Positions 1 through 5,000 of a stretch of 7,436 nt of DNA are shown here, piece after piece (the first letter of the stretch is position 1; every line of letters begins with the position of its first letter). The position numbers were made by a program, and so were the translations under genes. The notes beneath the pieces are model-generated. The model did no database searches. It saw nothing but the letters and a program-made list of their open reading frames with translations, and was not told where the DNA came from. This DNA is from Methylococcaceae bacterium (GTDB lineage Bacteria; Pseudomonadota; Gammaproteobacteria; Methylococcales; Methylomonadaceae): assembly GCA_030699345.1 (NCBI GenBank), contig JAUYMX010000552.1, forward strand, positions 1 through 7,436, read 5' to 3'.

Positions 1-1
1 C

Positions 2-241
2 TTATTATTGGAACTGGCAAAAAGCCATGATGTGCTCGTTACCATCGAAGAAAACGTCCTGGCTGGTGGTGCGGGCAGTGCCGTCAATGAATTCCTGCAA
101 GCGCAACGCATCTTGATGCCGGTGCTGAACATCAGCCTACCAGATAGCTTTGTCGAACAAGGCAGTCGTGAAGAACTGTTGGCGCTGTGTGGTTTGGATG
201 TGCAGGGGATTAAAGCGAAGATTGAGGCGTTTGGCGCTTAA
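2..241 (+). CDS. dxs: 1-deoxy-D-xylulose-5-phosphate synthase, C-terminal fragment (5' end outside window)
   Basis: The open frame enters from the left edge and reads LLLELAKSHDVLVTIEENV onward to a TAA stop, giving 79 visible residues of a protein that is normally about 620 long. The stretch VTIEENVLAGGAGSAVNEFL followed by PVLNISLPDSFVEQGS matches the last part of the transketolase C-terminal domain of Dxs (E. coli has VTVEENAIMGGAGSGVNE and PVLNIGLPDFFIPQG). Dxs is the thiamine-diphosphate enzyme that condenses pyruvate with glyceraldehyde 3-phosphate, the first step of the MEP isoprenoid pathway in the cytoplasm. The catalytic and TPP-binding regions lie upstream of the window and cannot be checked. 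A TTG at position 8 is internal, not a start. The gene converges on the minus-strand HPt gene with only 15 bases between the two stops. Confidence 0.95.
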   Translation, partial: LLLELAKSHDVLVTIEENVLAGGAGSAVNEFLQAQRILMPVLNISLPDSFVEQGSREELLALCGLDVQGIKAKIEAFGA

Positions 242-262
242 GCTAACCTCATGGGATTAGCT
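241..262. terminator. Short inverted repeat between convergent dxs and hpt genes, possible weak bidirectional terminator
   Basis: AGCTAA at 241-246 is complementary to TTAGCT at 257-262, with one further inner C-G pair (248/255) past a mismatch. It spans the 15-base gap between the dxs stop and the stop of the opposing HPt gene, where a shared terminator would be expected. The stem is short and not GC-rich, and no clear T-run follows on either side, so intrinsic termination is only a suggestion. Confidence 0.22.
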
Positions 263-631
263 CAATAGCGTCAGTATGGCTTGCTGTTGACTGAGAAATT
301 GGGCAATGCTGAGTTTTAATTCGTTTAAATGTTGCTGGGCGGTTTTTTGATCATTGTTTAGCAAGCTGATTTCCAAATTTTTAGCGGGCTCTTGCAAATC
401 CATTAAGCCGCAAAAACTGACCGAGCCATGTAGCATGTGGGTAATATCTTTCGCTGTGGTTAGTTGTTGGAGCTTGATGGCCGTGCTTATCTCAACCAGT
501 TGTGCAGGAAGTTCAGCGAATAACTTGATGAAAATAGTTAGGGCAAGACTGCGGTTGTTTTTGGTTTTATTAAGTAGTAATTCAATGTAGTTTTCAGCCG
601 ATTTCATAGCTAATGGCGGAGACTCGGTCAT
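257..631 (-). CDS. Stand-alone histidine phosphotransfer (HPt) domain protein, BarA/GacS-like
   Basis: This 124-residue protein is essentially one HPt domain, the four-helix module that shuttles phosphate between receiver domains in multistep phosphorelays. The core motif THMLHGSVSFCGLMDLQ lies at residues 64-80. His65 is the expected phospho-accepting histidine and Gly69 sits at the usual helix-packing position, followed by an E-containing helix (KNLEISLL, 84-91). The HxLHGSxxxxG pattern, with His instead of the common Lys before Gly, resembles the HPt domain at the C-terminus of E. coli BarA (HKLHGSCGYSG from memory). No kinase, receiver, DNA-binding or membrane segment is present, so it must act in the cytoplasm with partners encoded elsewhere. 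The start at 631 is supported by a strong AAAGGAG. ATGA is shared with the end of pncC, which implies co-translation. The HPt call is firm; the BarA/GacS (UvrY/GacA) pathway link is an inference. Confidence 0.82.
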   Translation of the reverse strand: MTESPPLAMKSAENYIELLLNKTKNNRSLALTIFIKLFAELPAQLVEISTAIKLQQLTTAKDITHMLHGSVSFCGLMDLQEPAKNLEISLLNNDQKTAQQHLNELKLSIAQFLSQQQAILTLLS

Positions 632-1104
632 AACAAAACTCCTTTGATAGCGGCTATTACGGTTTGTTCTCTAATTTGTTGACGGGAACCCGTTAACAAC
701 ATTTTTTTAATTTTGGCGGCTTGGTTTTTAGTCTGCCAGGCAATATAAACAGTACCTACCGGTTTTTCTGCAGAGCCCCCGTCAGGCCCGGCAATGCCAG
801 TGACTGCGATGGCACAATCGGCCTCGCTATGAGCCAAGGCGCCGCTTACCATTTCTAACGCTGTTTCTGCGCTTACCGCACCATGCATTAGTAATGTTTC
901 AGGGTGAACCCCCAGCATTTGCATCTTAGCTGCATTGCTATAGGTGACAAAACCACGATCAAACCAAGCGGAGCTGCCTGGCACTTCAGTAATGCATTGG
1001 GCAATCCAGCCGCCAGTGCAGGATTCCGCAGTAGCGATTTTTTGATTATTGGTTTTTAAGAACTGGCCTAGCTGTTCTGCTAGGCCAATCAAGGTGTCTG
1101 GCAT
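628..1104 (-). CDS. pncC: Nicotinamide-nucleotide amidase, CinA C-terminal domain family
   Basis: The 158-residue protein is a stand-alone CinA C-terminal (PncC/YgaD) domain; E. coli PncC is about 165 residues. Family hallmarks in order are TAESCTGG (25-32), YSNAAK (55-60), GAVS (75-78), VTGIAGPDGG (101-110), KPVGTVYIA (114-122) and the Arg-rich RQQIREQTV (141-149). The family hydrolyses nicotinamide mononucleotide to nicotinic acid mononucleotide and ammonia, recycling NMN produced for instance by NAD-dependent DNA ligase into NAD synthesis. The N-terminal MoCF-like (COG1058) domain found in full CinA proteins is absent. The gene lies 73 bases downstream of the permease on the same strand and its stop overlaps the HPt start by four bases. 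There is no strong Shine-Dalgarno sequence before the ATG at 1104, but the conserved family N-terminus follows at the expected distance. Confidence 0.93.
   Translation of the reverse strand: MPDTLIGLAEQLGQFLKTNNQKIATAESCTGGWIAQCITEVPGSSAWFDRGFVTYSNAAKMQMLGVHPETLLMHGAVSAETALEMVSGALAHSEADCAIAVTGIAGPDGGSAEKPVGTVYIAWQTKNQAAKIKKMLLTGSRQQIREQTVIAAIKGVLL
639..645 (-). promoter_or_regulatory. Shine-Dalgarno site of the HPt gene, inside the end of pncC
   Basis: Read on the minus strand this is AAAGGAG, seven bases before the ATG at 631-629. It lies within the last codons of pncC. It favours the start at 631 over the in-frame Met9, which has no comparable site upstream. Confidence 0.7.
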
Positions 1105-1109
1105 GATAT

Positions 1110-1142
1110 TACTTGAAAGCGAGATATTTTGGTGTTCAAGTA
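1110..1142. repeat. Inverted repeat TACTTGAA / TTCAAGTA just upstream of pncC
   Basis: TACTTGAA at 1110-1117 is the exact complement of TTCAAGTA at 1135-1142, with 17 bases between. It begins six bases from the pncC start. A further CTTGAA lies at 1163-1168. In RNA it could form an 8-bp AT-rich hairpin covering the ribosome-binding region of pncC; in DNA it could be a dyad operator. No protein can be named from the sequence, and the AT-rich stem may be chance. Confidence 0.3.
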
Positions 1143-1177
1143 TAAGGCAAAAGACAAATTAGCTTGAAATTAAACTA

Positions 1178-2590
1178 TCAATTTTTGTCAGCGGCTAATT
1201 TGCTGTGGTTGATGGAATACACAAAATACACAATCAACCCGAGTGTTAACCAGATAATGAAACGCAGCCAGGTTAATCCAGGTAAAAAAGCCATTAATGC
1301 TCCACAAGACAACATGCCTAATACGGGAAATAATGGGCTAAAAGGTGAGCGGAATGGGCGGTGTAAATCTGGTTGAGTGATTCGAAGCGCGATAACGCCA
1401 AAGCAGACCAGTACAAATGCGGCCAAGGTACCGATATTGACCAGCTCAGCTAAATCGCCAAGCGGCATAAAACCGGCAATCAGCGCCATAATAACCCCGC
1501 AAATCACAATAACGCGCACGGGTGTTTGCGTTGTTTCGTTAACTTCACTAAAGAATGGCGATAACAGTCCGTCTCGAGACATGGCAAAAATAATACGAGT
1601 TAACCCGTAATAAAGCACCAGCATGACAGTGGTGAGACCGGCAATAACGCCGGTTGATATTAACGCTGATGCCCATGTGTGACCAAGCAGTGTTAGAGCA
1701 TGCGCAACCGGCGAAGAAACATTGAGCTCGGTGTAAGGCACGACGCCAGTGAGTAGGGCCGAGACGATAATATAAATAATAGTGCAAAATAGCAGTGAGG
1801 TCACAATGCCAAAGGGCAGGTCGCGTTGTGGATCTTGCGCTTCTTCGGCGGCAGTAGACACGGCATCGAAACCGACATAAGCAAAAAACACAATAGATGC
1901 ACCGGCTAGTACGCCTGTGGTTTTACCATCCGGCAACGATTGGAACCACCCAAATGGCATGAACGGGTGCCAGTTATCGGGGTTAACGTTAAAAAATGCC
2001 ACAGCGATGAAGATGATGATGGTGGTTAGCTTGACGAACACCATGGCATTATTGGCTTTGGCGCTTTGTTTTACGCCGATTATCAGCAACATCATCAGCA
2101 ATAAAATGATCGCGGAGGCCGGTAAGTTAATATAACCGCCAAGTTTTGGTGCTTTGGTTAATGCGTCGGGTAACGGCAGCCCGATTGCTGTTAAGGCATT
2201 ATTAAAGTAGCCGGACCAGCCGTTCGCGACAGCTGCAACTGAGATACCGTATTCCAGTAGTAAATCCCAGCCAATTATCCAAGCGGTTAGTTCACCAAAA
2301 GCGGCGTAACTGTAACCATAGGCACTGCCGCAGCCGCCGATGGCAGCAGATAATTCAGCATAAGAAAGCGCTGCAAAAGTACATGCGAAGCCTGCTATAA
2401 CAAATGAAAGCACCACGGCCGGACCTGATTGAGTGGCCGCGGCTATGCCTGTCAGTACAAATATTCCGGTGCCGATAATCGCGCCAATGCCAAGAAAGGC
2501 CAGATCCCATTTTGACAGGCAACGTTTAAGTAAAGCACTCTCTGGATCGTCCGAAACGACCTGCTTGGTTCGAAAAATTTGCAATGTCAT
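1178..2590 (-). CDS. APC-superfamily amino acid permease (cationic amino acid transporter / YfnA-like)
   Basis: A 470-residue, strongly hydrophobic inner-membrane protein with about twelve predicted transmembrane helices. The first helix carries the APC substrate/ion-site motif GIGAIIGTGIF (34-44). The segment FFAYVGFDAVSTAAEEAQDP (235-254), followed by QRDLPFGI, is the signature of the CAT family (TC 2.A.3.3), as is the RIIFAMSRDGLLSPFF stretch (332-347). Members are proton-linked uptake systems or exchangers for amino acids; specificity cannot be read from sequence, so arginine, lysine or a neutral amino acid are all possible. The start at 2590 is backed by AAGGAAT on the minus strand (2598-2604). 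The gene is divergent from the L,D-transpeptidase and probably heads the permease-pncC-hpt transcript, although the 73-base gap before pncC could hold another promoter. It appears intact and of normal length. Confidence 0.9.
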   Translation of the reverse strand: MTLQIFRTKQVVSDDPESALLKRCLSKWDLAFLGIGAIIGTGIFVLTGIAAATQSGPAVVLSFVIAGFACTFAALSYAELSAAIGGCGSAYGYSYAAFGELTAWIIGWDLLLEYGISVAAVANGWSGYFNNALTAIGLPLPDALTKAPKLGGYINLPASAIILLLMMLLIIGVKQSAKANNAMVFVKLTTIIIFIAVAFFNVNPDNWHPFMPFGWFQSLPDGKTTGVLAGASIVFFAYVGFDAVSTAAEEAQDPQRDLPFGIVTSLLFCTIIYIIVSALLTGVVPYTELNVSSPVAHALTLLGHTWASALISTGVIAGLTTVMLVLYYGLTRIIFAMSRDGLLSPFFSEVNETTQTPVRVIVICGVIMALIAGFMPLGDLAELVNIGTLAAFVLVCFGVIALRITQPDLHRPFRSPFSPLFPVLGMLSCGALMAFLPGLTWLRFIIWLTLGLIVYFVYSINHSKLAADKN

Positions 2591-2761
2591 GGTGCTGATT
2601 CCTTGGTGTTTCGTTATGAAAAAATTACCTTAAAGCTCAAAGTTGGGAGCTTATTAAGATTATAACTTACAGCTTATCTGCAGAGATATTCATCAAGGGT
2701 GCCTGTTGGATGCAGGCATGATAAAATCAAAACATCTTTATAACTGCAAGTTCTCTCCTCA
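2591..2761. promoter_or_regulatory. Divergent intergenic region between permease and L,D-transpeptidase
   Basis: This 171-bp gap must hold both promoters. For the permease, a perfect TATAAT on the minus strand lies at 2659-2664, about 70 bases from the start codon, but without a convincing -35. For the transpeptidase, TGATAAAAT at 2719-2727 looks like an extended -10 (TG-n-TAAAAT) about 35 bases before the ATG. A six-base dyad, TGCCTG / CAGGCA, at 2700-2705 and 2713-2718 sits immediately upstream of and touching that -10, a plausible repressor or activator position. These assignments are by eye only. Confidence 0.4.
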
Positions 2762-3997
2762 ATGAAATTTAGTTCGCAATTCCTTTGTATTTTATCGATG
2801 GTCGCAGTGTGCGGTACTGTTAACGCTACTACCTATTCGATGCCGAAAACCCCTGGTGATAGTGTCATTATCGAGCACCCAGAAGATGGCGATGTGTCAT
2901 TTACCCTTTCTCAGCAAGACGAAACATTGATCGACGTTGCGCGGCAATTTTTGCTTGGACAAACTGAAATTGTCAGATTGAACCCCGATCTTGATCGTTG
3001 GTTGATCAAAAAAGACACCATCATAGTGTTACCGAATAAACGTATTTTGCCGGAAGGTCCTCGCAACGGCATCGTCTTGAATCTTTCCGAGTTTCGGTTG
3101 TTTTTTTATCAACCCAACGGAAAAAACGCTGCGCCTGTTCAGGTGCGTTCATATGCACATGGGGTAGGCAGGCAAGATTGGAAAACGCCTTTGGGTGAGA
3201 CAAGAATCGTAAAAAAAGTAAAAAATCCATCTTGGTATCCTCCTGAGTCAATCAGGCAAGAACATGCCGCTAACGGAGATCCATTACCTACAGTTGTTGG
3301 GCCTGGGCCCAATAACCCGCTGGGGTCGCGAGCGTTACATTTGGCGCTTAAAGGCGAATACCGCATTCACGGTACTGATATAGACAAAATTTATGGTATC
3401 GGCATGCAAATAACGCATGGCTGCATACGTTTATATCCTGAAAACATTGAAGCGTTATATGACTTGGTTTCAGAAGGAACGCCGGTTTATCTAGTGAAAC
3501 AACCGATCAAAGTCGGCTGGCTGGATAACAAGCTTTATGTTGAAGCCCATCCCGATTTAGAAGGTGATGAAACGACCCATGAACAGCGTTTTGCCTTAGC
3601 GCTCTCATTGATAATGAAAGCCAATAAAGGCGAGTTGCCGGATTTTGATAAGGCGGCATTGGATCATGTGTTAACTGAATTACGCGGAATTCCAACAGCA
3701 ATTTATGAAAGATTACCGCCATTGGAAGATGAAGTGGTGCCAGACGTTGTAAATGCACCAGCCCCCGTATCTAAAACGCCTGCCAAGTTAGCAGTCAATA
3801 AAACAGCTAAGCAGACAGTGATTTCGAAAAAGCCCACAGCGGTCGCTATTAACAAAACGGCTAAGCCGACCTCTGCAAATAAAGCCGCTAACAAAACAGC
3901 TAAATCCTCGGCCAAGACTGTAAGTAAAACAGCTAAATCCACGGCTAAAACTGCAAGTAAAACAGCTTCGCCGGGGTATTATCGAGGCTCCTTATAA
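2762..3997 (+). CDS. Exported L,D-transpeptidase (YkuD/ErfK family) with Lys/Ala-rich C-terminal tail
   Basis: The 411-residue protein starts with a signal peptide (hydrophobic core FLCILSMVAVCGTV, likely cleavage after VNA at residue 22). A LysM-like region follows, roughly 46-92 (FTLSQQDETLIDVARQFL then IVRLNPDLDRWLIKKDTIIVL). The YkuD catalytic domain spans about 102-246: YAHGVGRQDWKTPLGE (131-146), VKNPSWYPPESIR (153-165), IHGT with His203, and the catalytic motif THGCIRLYPENIE (218-230) with His219 and nucleophile Cys221. This is the ErfK/YbiS/YcfS architecture. Such periplasmic enzymes make 3-3 peptidoglycan cross-links or attach Braun-type lipoproteins to peptidoglycan; which one applies here is not visible. 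After a linker, residues 335-403 form an unusual basic low-complexity tail, ending in PGYYRGSL. No good Shine-Dalgarno precedes the ATG, but the signal peptide begins directly at it. Confidence 0.93.
   Translation: MKFSSQFLCILSMVAVCGTVNATTYSMPKTPGDSVIIEHPEDGDVSFTLSQQDETLIDVARQFLLGQTEIVRLNPDLDRWLIKKDTIIVLPNKRILPEGPRNGIVLNLSEFRLFFYQPNGKNAAPVQVRSYAHGVGRQDWKTPLGETRIVKKVKNPSWYPPESIRQEHAANGDPLPTVVGPGPNNPLGSRALHLALKGEYRIHGTDIDKIYGIGMQITHGCIRLYPENIEALYDLVSEGTPVYLVKQPIKVGWLDNKLYVEAHPDLEGDETTHEQRFALALSLIMKANKGELPDFDKAALDHVLTELRGIPTAIYERLPPLEDEVVPDVVNAPAPVSKTPAKLAVNKTAKQTVISKKPTAVAINKTAKPTSANKAANKTAKSSAKTVSKTAKSTAKTASKTASPGYYRGSL
3890..3970 (+). repeat. 33-bp in-frame tandem repeat (about 2.5 copies) encoding the basic tail
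   Basis: Units start at 3890, 3923 and 3956 (the last is partial) and encode 11-residue blocks of the form [N/S]KTAKS[S/T]AKT[V/A]. The first two units differ at six of 33 bases. Related but more diverged NKTAK blocks occur upstream at residues 346-350 and 364-368, at irregular spacing. The pattern suggests expansion by replication slippage within the coding frame. Confidence 0.8.
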
Positions 3998-4081
3998 AGT
4001 CTGGCGGACTGTGGAGACTGCAAAGCTCAGATTCACAAAGCGCCAAGATTGTAATTCCACGTTCGAGGGATTAATTTTTAA

Positions 4082-4125
4082 ATGTATGCGTCCAGTATCT
4101 TTTGGGCGCACTTCCTCAAATACAT
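4082..4125 (+). other. Bulged hairpin in the leader upstream of the SerB-like gene
   Basis: TGCGTCCA (4087-4094) pairs with TGGGCGCA (4103-4110), eight pairs including one G-U, around an 8-base loop. The stem can be extended by ATGTA (4082-4086) with TACAT (4121-4125), leaving a one-sided 10-base bulge CTTCCTCAAA. It lies 20 bases before the phosphatase start. No T-run follows, so it is not a standard terminator for the transpeptidase gene. The rest of the gap 3998-4145 shows only a short AGTCT/AGACT dyad near its start (3999-4020). I cannot assign it to a known riboswitch or RNA family. Confidence 0.3.
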
Positions 4126-4145
4126 CAAGCTGTTCAGATTAATTT

Positions 4146-4787
4146 ATGAGTTTTGACATTATCTGTTTTGATTGCGATAGCACCTTAAGCAAGATTGAGG
4201 GTATCGATGAATTAGCGCGGCGAGAGGGTTTGGGCGCCGAAATGGCGCGTCTTACCAACGCGGCGATGAATGGTGAAGTGAAGTTGGAAGCGGTGTACGG
4301 GCAGCGACTGTCTGCAATCAGACCTAATAAGCAAAGCATCGATTGGCTGGCTGAGGCTTACATTGCCGAACGTGTTGATGGTGTTGAAGAGGTATTTGCC
4401 CAACTGTTGGCATTGGGTAAAACGGTGCATATTGTCAGTGGTGGACTGCGTCAGGCTATCTTGCCACTGGCTAGATACTTGGGTTTGCCGGAAGAGCAGG
4501 TGCATGCCGTTGATGTGTATTTTAATAAAGACGGCAGTTATCAAGATTTTGACGAGCATTCGCCTTTGGCAAGAAATGGCGGTAAAGCTGAGATTTGCCG
4601 CCAATTATTGAAGCCGGATTCAAAGCTCGTTATGGTGGGTGACGGCAATACTGACATGGAAGCCAAGCAAGCCGGGGCTTATGTCGTGGGGTTTGGTGGT
4701 GTGGTTGACAGAGCTATCGTTAGGGAACTGGCGGATGTGTATTGCCCGGAAGCCAATCTTAAAGCTGTGCTTACACATGTTTTGTAG
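4146..4787 (+). CDS. serB: HAD-IB family phosphatase, SerB-like phosphoserine phosphatase
   Basis: The 213-residue protein carries all HAD motifs. Motif I is FDCDSTLS, with nucleophile Asp9 and acid/base Asp11, followed by EGIDELARREG (18-28), whose Glu18 matches a substrate-contacting Glu of phosphoserine phosphatase. Motif II is VSGG (97-100), Lys147 is the motif III lysine, and motif IV is VGDGNTDMEA (164-173) with Mg-binding Asp166 and Asp170. The layout and length match the compact PSP form (Methanocaldococcus enzyme, 211 residues) rather than the 322-residue E. coli SerB with its N-terminal regulatory domain. The likely reaction is hydrolysis of O-phospho-L-serine to serine, the last step of serine synthesis, in the cytoplasm. 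Related HAD-IB enzymes act on other phosphomonoesters, so the substrate is probable rather than certain. No Shine-Dalgarno is evident before the ATG; motif I begins eight residues in, as expected. Confidence 0.8.
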   Translation: MSFDIICFDCDSTLSKIEGIDELARREGLGAEMARLTNAAMNGEVKLEAVYGQRLSAIRPNKQSIDWLAEAYIAERVDGVEEVFAQLLALGKTVHIVSGGLRQAILPLARYLGLPEEQVHAVDVYFNKDGSYQDFDEHSPLARNGGKAEICRQLLKPDSKLVMVGDGNTDMEAKQAGAYVVGFGGVVDRAIVRELADVYCPEANLKAVLTHVL

Positions 4788-4801
4788 GCTTTGATGAAAG
4801 C
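4788..4801 (+). terminator. Small hairpin directly after the SerB-like stop codon
   Basis: GCTTT GATG AAAGC forms a five-pair stem with a four-base loop immediately after the TAG stop. The nearest T-run (4819-4824) is 18 bases further on, so it is at best a weak or non-canonical terminator; it may simply protect the 3' end. Confidence 0.2.
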
Positions 4802-4821
4802 ACTGAGTAGATTAGTAATTT

Positions 4822-4972
4822 TTTGTAACTATTCAGTCTTTAACCTGATTGAGGCTATGCGTTTTTTGTGTAGGGTGGATAAGCGCTAGCGCATCCACCG
4901 CATTTGCCGGATGCGCTAGCGCTTATCCATCCTACGCATGACGGCTCGATCAAGTGACTGAATAGTTCCAAA
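4822..4972. mobile_element. MITE-like nested palindromic element, about 151 bp
   Basis: The ends are inverted repeats: TTTGTAACTATTCAGTC at 4822-4838 against the complement of 4956-4972 (TTTGGAACTATTCAGTC), identical at 16 of 17 positions. Inside them an imperfectly matched zone (GATTGAGGCTATGCG against CGCATGACGGCTCGATC) leads into a long inner hairpin. AATTTTTT occurs on both sides (4817-4824 and 4971-4978), which may be an 8-bp target duplication, although the AT-rich ends make the boundaries ambiguous. No open reading frame for a transposase is present, so mobilisation would need a transposase acting in trans. It occupies most of the gap between the SerB-like gene and yebC. Confidence 0.55.
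4870..4935. repeat. Long near-perfect hairpin, GTAGGGTGGATAAGCGC-type dispersed palindrome
   Basis: The 27-base arm 4870-4896 is complementary to 4909-4935 with one difference (G4875 against T4930, a G-U pair in RNA), around a 12-base loop ACCGCATTTGCC. The arm itself contains the smaller palindrome AGCGCTAGCGC-like core (4882-4892). Sequences beginning GTAGGGTGGAT and ending ATCCACCCTAC are familiar as scattered intergenic repeats in many proteobacterial genomes; that family link is from memory. As RNA it would be a very stable stem able to stop transcription or shield the upstream 3' end. Confidence 0.85.
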
Positions 4973-5000
4973 TTTTTTAAATATATTTTAGAGAGAAACG
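4973..5000 (+). promoter_or_regulatory. Leader of yebC with possible -10 and Shine-Dalgarno
   Basis: TATATT at 4982-4987 could act as a -10, which would put any -35 within the right terminal repeat of the palindromic element; I see no good -35 match there. AGAGAG at 4990-4995, five bases before the ATG, is an acceptable Shine-Dalgarno and fits the start at 5001. The -10 and start codon are too close for a normal leader, so the real promoter may lie further up. Confidence 0.3.

Noticed and set aside
354..590. 78-residue + strand open frame over the HPt gene
   Set aside because: The minus strand encodes a clear HPt motif with a strong Shine-Dalgarno; the + strand frame shows no domain or ribosome-binding site.
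628..2590. A possible defence or toxin-antitoxin island on the minus strand (permease, pncC, small HPt)
   Set aside because: Each gene has clear housekeeping or signalling family features, and there is no toxin, nuclease or other defence domain.
4050..4085. Possible tRNA fragment suggested by ACGTTCGAGGG, which resembles a T-loop
   Set aside because: The flanking bases do not form a T-stem, and no D-arm, anticodon arm or acceptor stem can be found nearby.
4212..4604. 130-residue open frame on the minus strand opposite the SerB-like gene
   Set aside because: It is antisense to a gene with intact HAD motifs, has no recognisable domain and looks like a codon-bias shadow.
4822..4972. CRISPR-like or phage attachment site reading of the palindromic gap
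   Set aside because: There is one palindrome, no repeated spacers, no cas or integrase gene and no tRNA; a MITE-like or REP-type repeat explains it better.
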